DNA from: an uncultured Caryophanales bacterium | GTDB lineage: Bacteria > Bacillota_I > Bacilli_A > RF39 > UBA660 | DNA: 64,000 nt | Direction of reading: 5' to 3' | Assembly: GCA_947564265.1 (NCBI GenBank) | Contig: CANOBK010000001.1 | Location: forward strand, 186,001 to 250,000 | Part shown: positions 26,755 to 35,383 of the stretch, in pieces | How the letters are laid out: every line of letters begins with the position of its first letter | Numbering within the stretch: position 1 is the stretch's first letter | Notes under the pieces: generated by a model | What the model was told of the DNA's origin: nothing | The model's database searches: none | Seen by the model: the letters and a program-made list of their open reading frames with translations, nothing else | Made by a program: the position numbers and the translations under genes

Positions 26755-28588
26755 AATATACCTCTTTCTTTTTTAAAACATATTGAATCACAAACAGTAA
26801 AAATGGAAGTAAAAATATATAAGGCATCGCATAGCGGAAGTAACAATTAACAGGAGAGGCCACACAGATTAAAACAGATGCCAGGGAGGGAGCTAAAACA
26901 ATAAGAAGTTCCTTCCTTTTATATTTTATTATAAAATAAGTCAGTAGAAATAAAATCCAAGTACAAAACCCAATGTTACTGATTAAGCCAATCCCTGGAA
27001 TATAGGGAAAACTAACCCCATAATCAGAAAGTACTTCTCTAAGACCAGAAAGTGAGTTATAGTGATAATCTACTAAATCATTCTGTGTGATTCGATCATC
27101 ATATTTATAATAGATATACCATCTTGTAGAATTCGGATAAAAGTATCCATAAACATTATTCATGGTTGCCTGTAGATAAGTATCTGGATGTTTTAGGAGT
27201 CCGTGAAACCAAACCTTAAAGTATTCTTTTAAGTCTTTCGATGTTGCTTCTTTTTTAAATTCATTTTTGACTGGATCTGCTTTTACAGGATCATATCTCT
27301 CTTTTAAATCATCATACCCAAGAACTTTATCAATTGCTTTCTTTTCTTTTCTTGTTAAAGCATCTTCGTGTTCCACTACATATCTTGCGGTTTGTTGGAA
27401 AGGAATTGATAAAACTTCACGAATACTACCATCACTAATTCCCATTCCTGGAATCACAATTTTGGTAATTGCGAAGTAAATTCCTAACGAAGAAGCGAAA
27501 ATTACACCAAGTTTTTTCCGATCCATTGATTTCATTAAGAAAATAAATGGGAAAGATAACAGTACTACATAAATTCCATTATTTCGAAATAGCATTAGTA
27601 AAACAATAAAAACAGTATTTTCTAAGACTTGGATCCAAGAAAGTTTTTTATCTTTATAAAAGAGAAATAAATCTAGTAAAAACATGGTATATAAAATGAT
27701 AAGACAAGTATAGAGAGTATCCTTTACTCCTGACATTGCATAAAAAGGAAACATCGGAACAAGTGCGTAAATTCCTAATAAAACCAAACGAACCCCATTT
27801 GGCATATTTAGTTTCTTTGTATAATAAATTGTGTAAGATAAGGTACTCGCTAATACGATAGTTTGAAAAATAGAATAAATGAACAGTCCGAAGTTGTCAC
27901 TACCAATGAGTCTTCCTATTTGGATAGCCCCTCCCAGTAAAAAGGTATGAATCACTGGATGATGTGTTGTTAAATTTACTTTTTGACTTCTTTGAATGAC
28001 CCAATCAATGTATTTGGTATGCTCATTAAAATACATCTTGATTTGAAAAGAAGGATCTGGAGATAAAATAATTGGATAAAAAGCAATCATATAGATTCCC
28101 CAACATATTAAAAGGACTAAAAGGCTTGTACGAATCGGATGTTCTTCTAACGTTTGCCTAAATTTTCGAAAAAAGGTTCTTCTCTTCCCCTTCACTTCTG
28201 GAAACTCAAAATGATTCCAAATCGTTTCTAGAAAATCAATCGCTCTATAAAATAAGAAATAGTACCCAAGATATAGAAAAACAGAAATCCCCATCATCTT
28301 TAAATTTCCAAACACTAGATTCCAAGAATCTACTTTTAAATAACTATACCCAAATAACATAAAGAAAGAAAATAAAAGTGCTAAAAAAGTCCCTCCACGG
28401 TCTAGTTTTACTTGTCTTTTACTATACATAAAATAAAATAAGATTAAAAGGATAGATACTGTATAAAGCTCTACTTGAAAAACATTATGATTCGTAATTT
28501 TATTTTGATAAATTCCAACAACATTTAAAGTAAATGCTAGAGTCGTCAATAAGGCTTTTACTAGATCTTTTACAACTATTTTCTTCAT
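26741..28588 (-). CDS. large polytopic membrane protein, DUF6020/GT-C-like
   Basis: A 615-residue protein with about 13 predicted TM helices. After TM4-5 it has FYPIILSPDPSFQIKMYF and LTTHHPVIHTFLLGGAIQIG, a layout matching DUF6020 proteins, with acidic and His residues in the first long external loop as in GT-C sugar transferases. A second external domain (about 395-510) is charged. With GtrA and a GtrB-like GT2 in the same overlapping operon, it is the natural candidate for the strain-specific transferase (GtrC role) that passes the lipid-linked sugar to a surface polymer. That is inference from context. Confidence 0.7.
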   Translation of the reverse strand: MKKIVVKDLVKALLTTLAFTLNVVGIYQNKITNHNVFQVELYTVSILLILFYFMYSKRQVKLDRGGTFLALLFSFFMLFGYSYLKVDSWNLVFGNLKMMGISVFLYLGYYFLFYRAIDFLETIWNHFEFPEVKGKRRTFFRKFRQTLEEHPIRTSLLVLLICWGIYMIAFYPIILSPDPSFQIKMYFNEHTKYIDWVIQRSQKVNLTTHHPVIHTFLLGGAIQIGRLIGSDNFGLFIYSIFQTIVLASTLSYTIYYTKKLNMPNGVRLVLLGIYALVPMFPFYAMSGVKDTLYTCLIILYTMFLLDLFLFYKDKKLSWIQVLENTVFIVLLMLFRNNGIYVVLLSFPFIFLMKSMDRKKLGVIFASSLGIYFAITKIVIPGMGISDGSIREVLSIPFQQTARYVVEHEDALTRKEKKAIDKVLGYDDLKERYDPVKADPVKNEFKKEATSKDLKEYFKVWFHGLLKHPDTYLQATMNNVYGYFYPNSTRWYIYYKYDDRITQNDLVDYHYNSLSGLREVLSDYGVSFPYIPGIGLISNIGFCTWILFLLTYFIIKYKRKELLIVLAPSLASVLICVASPVNCYFRYAMPYIFLLPFLLFVIQYVLKKKEVYYEKK

Positions 28589-28614
28589 TCTGACACCTCT
28601 CTTCCTATTGAAAC

Positions 28615-28636
28615 GAAAAAACTCTCTAACTGAGAG
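28615..28636 (-). terminator. terminator downstream of the membrane-anchored acidic protein
   Basis: CTCTC (28622-28626) / GAGAG (28632-28636) with a 5-nt loop, followed on the minus strand by TTTTTT. It starts directly after the TAG stop. Confidence 0.85.
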
Positions 28637-29560
28637 CTAATCTAGATTTTTCTGTAATTCCTTTAAACTATTTAAGAAATCAGCAGTCTTTTGAAGGTCT
28701 TCTTCTGAACTCCTACTAATTTCTTTTTTTACCTGAAGCTCTTCTTTTTGAATCCCATAAACAGGGGAAATAATCGGACTACTTTTAAACTCACTTGCTT
28801 TTCTTTCTGGTTGTGAATGACTCATTTGTGGTTGTCCTTTTTCCAATTCATTTTGAACAGGTACAACTTCCTGTTCTTTTATTTGCTCCTTCACTATCGT
28901 TTCATTTGTTTCATATAATTCTTTTAAATTAATTGGAATTGTATCATCATTGATGTATTGTGTTTTTTCATTCGAATCATAAAGTTCATCGAATTTTTCT
29001 TTTAATTCCTTATAACTGATAATTGCATTTTGTTCTTGCTCTTCCTCAAACTTTGCATATTTATTTAATTCTTGCTCTTCTTGTACTGCTTTTTCTAAGG
29101 CCTTGGTAATTTCTTCCACTTCAATCTGAGCCTGTGTTTTTTCTAACTCATCTTCTGGTTCTATTTCTTCTTCATTGAAGGAAGCGGATTCAGTCAAATT
29201 ACTCGTTGAAACAGTTTCCCTCATGGATTGATGCTTCTCTTCAGAAGAATATTCTTCTTTTGAATTAGAAATCGTAGTCACTTCCTCCATGATTGCTTTA
29301 GATGGTTCCCCTAATGAAACACTTTCTTTCTTTTCCGTTTCTTCATAAGTGGTTAACTCTTTTTCTTCTTCTATTACTTGAAGTTCCTTTAGTCTCTTCT
29401 TTAAGTGTCTACTATGAAAAAGAGCTTCTTCCTTCTTTCTATGAATTTTATCGACAATTAATATAATTACAATTAATATAATTACAAAGACAATTAGTCC
29501 ATAAACCAAAAGTAGTCCTTGATTCACATTTGTCTCTATCCCATTTAAAAACAATTCCAT
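28637..29560 (-). CDS. single-TM protein with a long acidic cytoplasmic tail
   Basis: A 307-residue protein: a short external N-terminus, one strong TM helix (about 17-41, LLLVYGLIVFVIILIVIILIV), a basic stop-transfer (DKIHRKKEE), then about 250 residues rich in Glu and Lys with disordered and coiled-coil stretches. The last 60 residues look conserved and motif-like (SSPIISPVYGIQKEE, then DLQKTADFLNSLKELQKNL). The topology recalls bitopic division or adaptor proteins such as EzrA or ZipA, but no homology can be claimed. It is 9 bp downstream of rsmE in one operon. Confidence 0.65.
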   Translation of the reverse strand: MELFLNGIETNVNQGLLLVYGLIVFVIILIVIILIVDKIHRKKEEALFHSRHLKKRLKELQVIEEEKELTTYEETEKKESVSLGEPSKAIMEEVTTISNSKEEYSSEEKHQSMRETVSTSNLTESASFNEEEIEPEDELEKTQAQIEVEEITKALEKAVQEEQELNKYAKFEEEQEQNAIISYKELKEKFDELYDSNEKTQYINDDTIPINLKELYETNETIVKEQIKEQEVVPVQNELEKGQPQMSHSQPERKASEFKSSPIISPVYGIQKEELQVKKEISRSSEEDLQKTADFLNSLKELQKNLD

Positions 29561-29568
29561 GTCTTACT

Positions 29569-30285
29569 TCACCTCATGCTAAGATATCGAACAACACTCA
29601 TAATAAAGATTGACGCAGTTTCTGTTCGAAGAACGCTCTTTCCTAAAGAGACTGTTTGAAAACCACTACGAATGAATTGTTCTTCCTCTTCTTCTGTAAA
29701 ACCACCCTCTGGTCCTACCACTACTATCATTTTAGCACCTTCTACTATATTTGATAATAGATTTTTAATATTTTTTGTATTTTCGCGAACTGTACACAAC
29801 AGTTTGACATCATAATCCTCTAAACTTAAAAGTTCTGTCACCGTCATCGTTCCTAGAACTTTGGGAATCATCGTTCTTTTTGATTGTTCACTCGCCTCTT
29901 TCACAATTTTTTGCCAACGCTCTCTCTTTTTATTCTCTTTTTTATCAATCTTTACAACACTTCTCATCGCTTGAAAGGGAATTACTTGATCAATTCCAAG
30001 TTCTGTAGTCTTTTGTAAAATCAAATCCATCTTTTGTTCTTTTACTAAAGCTTGTGCTAAGGTAACAGAAATTGGTAATTCTTGAGATTCTTCTATCTCC
30101 TCTACTACTTTTGCTACAACGAAAGGCTCTAAACAAATAATTTCTGAAATATAAGTTTTTCCATTTGAAACTATCTCAATTTGATTTCCTAAAGACATTC
30201 TCATTACTTTTAGAATATGGTAACTGTCATCTTTACTTAGGGTAAATTGATTCTCTATTTTTTGTTCTACAAAATATCTCTGCAT
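29569..30285 (-). CDS. rsmE: 16S rRNA m3U1498 methyltransferase
   Basis: This 238-residue SPOUT methyltransferase has a PUA-like N-terminus (MQRYFVE, YHILKVMRMSLGNQIEIV), and the core with LAQALVKEQKMDLILQKTTELG, the KRERWQKIVKEASEQSKR segment, GPEGGFTEEEEEQF and the knot end LGKSVLRTETASI. I chose ATG 30285, with GGTGA 7 nt upstream; the longer frame adds an unsupported MYVLCKMNMVKS. The gene follows the sigma-like gene by 55 bp and precedes the bitopic acidic protein. Confidence 0.95.
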   Translation of the reverse strand: MQRYFVEQKIENQFTLSKDDSYHILKVMRMSLGNQIEIVSNGKTYISEIICLEPFVVAKVVEEIEESQELPISVTLAQALVKEQKMDLILQKTTELGIDQVIPFQAMRSVVKIDKKENKKRERWQKIVKEASEQSKRTMIPKVLGTMTVTELLSLEDYDVKLLCTVRENTKNIKNLLSNIVEGAKMIVVVGPEGGFTEEEEEQFIRSGFQTVSLGKSVLRTETASIFIMSVVRYLSMR

Positions 30286-30340
30286 GCTCTTCACCATATT
30301 CATTTTACATAAAACATACAAAAAAGTAAACCAATTAAAC

Positions 30341-32536
30341 TTAATTTTCCTCCTCTAAATAACTACGTAATACTTCATTCTGTTTTAATAGGACCTTCCC
30401 TTTTTCTTTTTCTGCATATACTTTTCTTTCAGAAATTCCTAGTTCCTGTGCTAGTTCTTTCGCAGAGACTGAATGGATTCCATCTTCATCATACCATCGA
30501 TCCCAAATTTTTCTTTGTACCAAAGGAAGGGATTCTAACGCCTTTTTATAATCGTCTAAGAATTCTTGAAGAATCACTTCTTCTTCTACACTTCTTTCTG
30601 GTCCTCTTTTAGAGTCTATTTTCCTTTCTGCTAGTCCCATTAATGTTTCATCATCGCAATAGATTAATTGAACATAATTCTTTATTTCTTCTAAGGTTCT
30701 AGTATCCCATTTCTTTAGTCTTTGTCTATTACAATCTTGTAATACATGACTAAGCGTTAATTTATCTTTTAACTGTTGATTTCTACTAAAGATCCCTTCA
30801 TTTTTTTCCTTTACAATTTCCTTTACTTCTTCTTTTCTTTTATTTAGTTCCTCTTCTATCTCATTATAATTGGAAACCATCACTTTCATACTTTCAATCT
30901 CTTCTGATAAAATATCAAATGCTTCTTCTAAGGTATATCCATCAGGACCCTCTTGGAATGTATATCCTGAAATACAGATTCTAGATTCACCATTATTTTC
31001 ATGCAAAAGGTTTAAATCTCTACGAAAAACAACCCGATTCAGATTCTCTTTTTGGGCACGATCATAATCTTTTTTCAAATGGTTTCTGCCATCCTCTAAT
31101 GTCTCTATAAAATCTAATATATCTTCGGATGTTAATCTTCCTAGAAAGTCATCAGTATAAAGTTCTCCCCAATCATAGAAATCATCATCATCATAATTAT
31201 CATTTTTAGGAATAGCAGAACCGTTCCAATAATCTTCATATCGATAGGAAAATCTTTCTAAATAATCTTCTCTTTCGTCTTGGTCTACGAAATTAACATC
31301 AAACTTTTTGATATATTCCTGTAAAAAACTAGTTCTTTTTTCTAAACTACCATTTCCCCACAAACGATACCTACGTTCTTTTAACATCTGATTGGTTTCC
31401 CTTATTGATCGATTAATTTCTTTTAAAATAACGGATTCTTCTGGTAAAATCCCAGCATTTTCTTCTAATAAACGTTTTTCTGTTTTTAAATAGGTATCTA
31501 CTTGATATAATCTCATAATATAAGTTTCTAAGTATTCAAATAATATAAAAGCTGAAATATCACTTTGTTTATAATTTTTCTTTTGAGAAATTAAATAAAC
31601 CAGTTCTCGATCTTCATCAGTGATTAAATTTTCAATCTGCCCTTCTCTTAAATATCTTTCAAACACTTGGAATATCTCTTGTACCTTTTCGAAGGCATTT
31701 TCTCTATCTTTTTTTCGATATGTTTTATTCCAAACTCTTTCTGTTTCTCCTAGATTTAATACTTCTTGGTTATGATCTAAGATTTTTTGATTTAAACGAT
31801 ATAAAGTAACGCTTGGATTTTTTAAAAGGTCTTCTAATTCAAAAATTTTACCAGATCCCCTAAATACTTCTTTTTCTAAAAATGATTTTAATATGTGCAT
31901 CCGATCTAATTCTATTTCTAAATTAACCTGTTTCTTTCTTTTCCTTTTTGATAGACGAATTTCTCTTTTAATGCGATTCTCTATACATTTACTAGCGTAG
32001 GTTTTAAAGGATGCCGTTCCTCCTATTACATAATAATGACAAGCTGAAAGAAGCCCTTCACAGGCAATTTGAAATAAATCATCATAATCAAAACGATATT
32101 GTTGTTTTACTTTATAAAAATATACTCTCGCAAAATAATGAGCAAGTCCCACAGTTCCTTGAAATATTTGATTTCTTAAAGCCAAACTAGGATACTTTCT
32201 AGAGGAACGATATCTTTTCGTTGTAGCGAGTAAGAGTTGATCCTCTGTTCTAGCAGTTTTCTTCTCTAAGTCTTCTATTTTTTCTTTTAGTTCTGCTATT
32301 CGATCGATTCGTTTGTCTTCTTCAGGATCTTTATAAATTGCGCGCAATAGTTTTTCTTCAGCGGATAGAGATGTTTCTTTTTCTAATTGTTCTTTTAATT
32401 CTCTTAATTGATAGGCATAACTCTTTTCAGTGATTCCTTCTTGTTCATATAAAGATTCAATTTCTTCTTGAGATAATTTAATATAAGAGTCTAGTTCTTG
32501 ATAAATTTCATGAATTTCGGTCTTTCTTGTTGCCAC
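30341..32536 (-). CDS. very large sigma-70-like protein with a long helical insertion
   Basis: A 731-residue protein. At about 128-200 it carries a sigma region 2-like block: GLAHYFARVYFYKVKQQY, then YDDLFQIACEGLLSACHYY, then ASFKTYASKCIENRIKREIR. At about 655-725 it has a sigma region 4-like HTH: LESLPLVQRKIWDRWYDEDG, then SAKELAQELGISERKVYAEKEKGKVLLK. The roughly 450 intervening residues and the N-terminal 125 are charged and helical. Ordinary alternative sigma factors have 160-380 residues. The start is GTG 32536, behind AGGAGG. It heads the operon with rsmE and the bitopic protein. Promoter recognition is inferred, not shown. Confidence 0.65.
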   Translation of the reverse strand: MATRKTEIHEIYQELDSYIKLSQEEIESLYEQEGITEKSYAYQLRELKEQLEKETSLSAEEKLLRAIYKDPEEDKRIDRIAELKEKIEDLEKKTARTEDQLLLATTKRYRSSRKYPSLALRNQIFQGTVGLAHYFARVYFYKVKQQYRFDYDDLFQIACEGLLSACHYYVIGGTASFKTYASKCIENRIKREIRLSKRKRKKQVNLEIELDRMHILKSFLEKEVFRGSGKIFELEDLLKNPSVTLYRLNQKILDHNQEVLNLGETERVWNKTYRKKDRENAFEKVQEIFQVFERYLREGQIENLITDEDRELVYLISQKKNYKQSDISAFILFEYLETYIMRLYQVDTYLKTEKRLLEENAGILPEESVILKEINRSIRETNQMLKERRYRLWGNGSLEKRTSFLQEYIKKFDVNFVDQDEREDYLERFSYRYEDYWNGSAIPKNDNYDDDDFYDWGELYTDDFLGRLTSEDILDFIETLEDGRNHLKKDYDRAQKENLNRVVFRRDLNLLHENNGESRICISGYTFQEGPDGYTLEEAFDILSEEIESMKVMVSNYNEIEEELNKRKEEVKEIVKEKNEGIFSRNQQLKDKLTLSHVLQDCNRQRLKKWDTRTLEEIKNYVQLIYCDDETLMGLAERKIDSKRGPERSVEEEVILQEFLDDYKKALESLPLVQRKIWDRWYDEDGIHSVSAKELAQELGISERKVYAEKEKGKVLLKQNEVLRSYLEEEN

Positions 32537-32678
32537 TATTAAACCTCCTATCTTACTATCCCCTTAAAAATTCTTATCATTTATTGTAGTATAAAAACAC
32601 TTCTAAGTCCACCCATTTTTTAAGAAAAGAAAAAAAGAAAAAGTGCCGAGGCACTTAATCTCTAAAACGATATAAATA
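32537..32678. other. intergenic region with minus-strand promoter and cassette hairpin A
   Basis: Contains a minus-strand TATACT upstream of the sigma-like gene and, at 32626-32656, the first of four related terminator hairpins of the Rhs cassette region. Confidence 0.5.
32626..32656 (-). terminator. cassette hairpin A
   Basis: AAGTGC / GCACTT (32641-32646 and 32651-32656) with a 4-nt loop, followed on the minus strand by TTTTTCTTTTTTTCTTTTC. Same geometry as the hairpins at 33552, 34194 and 37424. Confidence 0.8.
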
Positions 32679-32999
32679 TTATTTTACTTCAGTACCAACT
32701 TTTTTATCACCAGTACTCTTATTATTAATTAAAATCATAAATGGATAAAGATTCGCAGTAGATATTGATTGAAAAACTCTATCTACCAACTTTTTTTGTC
32801 TCTTACTTCATTACCATTTATATCATATATTCTGAGTCTCATTATTTTTTTTCCTATGCTACGATACCCAAATATAGTATCTTTTCTTAAAAATATATTA
32901 AATACTGCAATAGATACTATTATTACACAGAATATATAACTCTCCAAATATAATGAAATCTATGCATGTAGATATCAATCTTCCAATTTTTAATTTCAT
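32679..32999 (-). pseudogene. broken RDD-family membrane protein gene
   Basis: Reading the minus strand from ATG 32999 (GAGGT 8 nt upstream) gives MKLKIGRLISTCIDFIIFG. A shift near 32930-32945 continues IFCVIIVSIAVFNIFLRKDT, then FGYRSIGKKIMRLRIYD. A second shift at a poly-A run near 32795 continues LVDRVFQSISTANLYPFMI, ending at TAA 32679-32681. Assembled, this is a short RDD-family protein (Arg near the start, GYRSIGKKI motif, two TM). Two frameshifts make it a pseudogene unless they are assembly errors. It lies at the end of the Rhs immunity array. Confidence 0.65.
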
Positions 33000-33076
33000 A
33001 ATTTCTACCTCTAAAACTGTCTCAAATAATTTTCTTTCACTAATTACCTCTTTATAGGTCGAATTGCTATTAAAAT

Positions 33077-33523
33077 TTATACATACATTTCTGTCCTAGT
33101 ATCGTTTTCTCTAGTTTTAACTTGATATTTTATATTCTTTTCTTTTAAATTTTTCATAATTATATTCCATAGATATTCTGATTTTATATAAAATTCAATA
33201 TAACTGTTATCATAGAATAGAACGATCAATTCACAGTCACTTTTCACAAAATCATCATAAGTATCTATATCACTCTCTTTGGCATTTTCGGGATACAATT
33301 GGGCATTTAAAAAGTAAACAAAATAATTTCCCTTATCATGAATTGCCTCTTCAAACTTCACTCCTTTAGATAAATATGAACCTAATGTCATATTTAAATC
33401 GTCTTCATAAAATATTTCTTGCTGTACGATATTCCAATTATATTTTTTAGAATCTATTCCTTTTAATAGATCATAAAGTATTTTTTCGTAAGTACTTTCA
33501 AAATTAATCTCTATTCCTATCAT
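33077..33523 (-). CDS. small protein of the Rhs locus, DUF2691-like immunity candidate
   Basis: A 148-residue soluble protein starting IGIEINFESTYEKILYDLLKGIDSKKYNWNIVQQEI, which resembles the start of DUF2691 proteins of Bacilli (a short strand, then a GID..KY.W pattern). The rest is acidic (DFVKSDCELIVLFYDNSYIEFYI). No catalytic motif. The start follows GGTGAT. Its position in a string of small genes behind an Rhs gene, each with its own hairpin, argues for an immunity role; this is inference. Confidence 0.6.
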   Translation of the reverse strand: MIGIEINFESTYEKILYDLLKGIDSKKYNWNIVQQEIFYEDDLNMTLGSYLSKGVKFEEAIHDKGNYFVYFLNAQLYPENAKESDIDTYDDFVKSDCELIVLFYDNSYIEFYIKSEYLWNIIMKNLKEKNIKYQVKTRENDTRTEMYV

Positions 33524-33551
33524 TAAAAATCACCATAACTTCCAAAACAAA

Positions 33552-33567
33552 AAATACCAGAGTACTT
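33552..33567 (-). terminator. cassette hairpin D (degenerate)
   Basis: AAATAC (33552-33557) / GTACTT (33562-33567), 6 bp with one G-T pair on the minus strand, 4-nt loop, then a T-run. It overlaps the stop codon of the 188-codon immunity-like gene. Confidence 0.6.
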
Positions 33568-34123
33568 AACTTTTATTATTATAATCTTCATAATACAATT
33601 CCTCATATGGAGTAGGAACAAATTTATCCTCAACAAATTCAATGCCTATTGATTTTAAATACTCATACTCTTCTTCATTTTTACAATAGATAAAACAAAG
33701 TTCTTCATGAGCTATAGAATACAACCAACAATATCTATCCTTAAAAAATGAGATATCTTCTGGATATTTTGGATTAAGCCAAGCATATAAATCATGATTT
33801 TCTAATATATATTCTTTTAATTCTGGAGTTGTTTTAAGAAAGATTATTTCAAACAAGTCATCAAATCCTGGTGGATCTTCTTTTGCAAATCCACATTCCT
33901 TGTTTCCAACTTTCGTAAATACCCAATGTCCACCATTTCGAGTTTTAAGTACGTATTTTCCGAATTTTTGTTTTAATTTTGCAATTGTGTTATTTAGACA
34001 GTTAATTTTATTATCATCAAGTCCATCTTTTCTAAATACAAGCATTATTGTATCACATTCTGAAAAACTATATTCTATTAATTTATGATATATATCATTT
34101 GTTATTGATCCTTTAGTTAACAC
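33566..34123 (-). CDS. immunity-like protein sharing a C-terminal domain with its neighbour
   Basis: About 185 residues. The last 80 (YPEDISFFKDRYCWLYSIAHEELCFIYC...EEEYEYLKSIGIEF) are clearly homologous to the end of the 242-residue protein encoded upstream, while the first 100 residues differ. No membrane segment. GTG 34123 with AGGTGA 5 nt upstream is a better start than GTG 34132, which overlaps that site. A shared C-terminal module with exchanged N-terminal parts is common in immunity arrays behind Rhs/CDI toxins. The specific toxin neutralised is unknown. Confidence 0.6.
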   Translation of the reverse strand: MLTKGSITNDIYHKLIEYSFSECDTIMLVFRKDGLDDNKINCLNNTIAKLKQKFGKYVLKTRNGGHWVFTKVGNKECGFAKEDPPGFDDLFEIIFLKTTPELKEYILENHDLYAWLNPKYPEDISFFKDRYCWLYSIAHEELCFIYCKNEEEYEYLKSIGIEFVEDKFVPTPYEELYYEDYNNKS

Positions 34124-34193
34124 TAATTTCACCTACCTTTAAATCTTTATCAATTTTGAAGTTAAACATTAAAATCAGTTTAAGCGAAAGAAA

Positions 34194-34209
34194 AAGTGCT
34201 GAAGCACTT
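34194..34209 (-). terminator. cassette hairpin B
   Basis: AAGTGC (34194-34199) / GCACTT (34204-34209) with a 4-nt loop, followed on the minus strand by TTTTTCTTTC. The stem contains the end of the TAA stop of the 242-codon gene. Confidence 0.8.
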
Positions 34210-34936
34210 AATCTTTTCGATTATAGTCTACATAATATACTTCATCTTCCGAAACTGGCACAAAGTGATCCTCAATAAATTCAATTCCAATTGATTTTAA
34301 ATATTCATATTCTTCTTCATCTTTACAATAGATAAAGCATAGTTCTTCATGGGCAACCGAATCTAACCAGCAGTATCCATCTTTAAAGAACGATATGTCT
34401 TCTAGCATAAGAGGAAAACACCAAGAATATATCGCATTCATGCTTAGAATATCCTCTTTCAGTGATTCTGTTAATTCTAAAAAATAAGTAGTATCTTGAT
34501 GAATTTTTTTATTGAGAATCACATCATCATATATATACTCTTTTTGATAAATAATATTTTCTTTATACTGATCTAACCACTGTTTAGTTGTTGCATCATA
34601 GTAAGAACGACCTATACAATCACTTAAGAAAATTTTCCTATATTTCTTCTCTACCTCTATTAATCCATTGCCATGCCTAGTACAAAACTCCTCATCAAAT
34701 ATATCTTTATTATATAAGAATTTTGCATAAATTTCATTTAAAAAATCATCTGAGTATTTATTTACAATATCTTGAATTGAACAATTTTCAGCTTTCAAAA
34801 TAATATTTAATACCTTACTAGTAATATCAGGATGTTGATTATGCCATTTTCTTAGGGAAACAACGTCACTTTTTGTCCAAATATACTGCATTAATTTTAT
34901 ATACGTTTTCCCTTTAATCTCTTTGTCAACTCTCAT
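34208..34936 (-). CDS. immunity-like protein next to the orphan toxin tip
   Basis: A 242-residue soluble protein. The N-terminal part (about 1-150) is helical and charged; the C-terminal 80 residues (LEDISFFKDGYCWLDSVAHEELCFIYC...EYEYLKSIGIEFIED) match the neighbouring 188-codon gene almost residue for residue. The start is ATG 34936, behind AGGAGG. It lies 9 bp downstream of the orphan toxin-tip frame, the usual toxin-immunity spacing. A minus-strand promoter near 35247-35274 could express it even though the toxin fragment lacks a start. Confidence 0.65.
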   Translation of the reverse strand: MRVDKEIKGKTYIKLMQYIWTKSDVVSLRKWHNQHPDITSKVLNIILKAENCSIQDIVNKYSDDFLNEIYAKFLYNKDIFDEEFCTRHGNGLIEVEKKYRKIFLSDCIGRSYYDATTKQWLDQYKENIIYQKEYIYDDVILNKKIHQDTTYFLELTESLKEDILSMNAIYSWCFPLMLEDISFFKDGYCWLDSVAHEELCFIYCKDEEEYEYLKSIGIEFIEDHFVPVSEDEVYYVDYNRKD

Positions 34937-34945
34937 ATTTTCCTC

Positions 34946-35227
34946 CTAAGTGCCAAGATAATACCAAATATGTGGGTGATGTGAACCGCCCCACGGATGA
35001 TAATGCGGATAATATCCTGGTAATTTTTTATGTTGATTATCGTGATAGAATGTTGTTGGCCAATTTAAGGCTACTTCTAATGCATCCTGTTGTGTGTCAC
35101 ACATCACATCATATCCAAATGATACATGATAATATGATTCTTCTATTGTCATTCTTACTACATCGTTTTTAAATCTATCTATATGAGCCTCAGTGCATGG
35201 CTTAATTTCTTCTTCCTTTGGCGCATA
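34946..35227 (-). pseudogene. orphan polymorphic-toxin C-terminal tip
   Basis: An open frame of 93 codons starts right after a stop (35228-35230) without a usable start codon: YAPKEEEIKPCTEAHIDRF...MTIEESYYHVSFGYDV...GYYPHYHPWGGSHHPHIWYYLGT. The only internal ATG (35152) has no ribosome binding site. The His/Trp/Tyr-rich end (PHYHP...HIWYY) resembles the terminal segment of many Rhs/CDI toxin domains. It is followed 9 bp later by an immunity-like gene. I read it as a displaced toxin tip left by Rhs C-terminal exchange. Whether it is ever translated, for example after recombination onto an Rhs core, is open. Confidence 0.5.
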
Positions 35228-35383
35228 TTAGATCACTCGTATATTTATAATATCTATTGGGCTTTCTCTGTCAATAATCAACTATATGTAAAATTATTTA
35301 AATAGTTAGTTGTTATGAATCTTTTATACCATAGAAGAGTTATATAAATAATTGCTCAAAGAGGACTATTCTACCTTCATGTA
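35228..35383. other. intergenic region holding a minus-strand promoter
   Basis: A minus-strand TTGACA (35274-35269) and TATTAT (35252-35247) with a 16-bp spacer face the orphan tip and its immunity gene. No ORF. The rest is A/T-rich. Confidence 0.5.
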
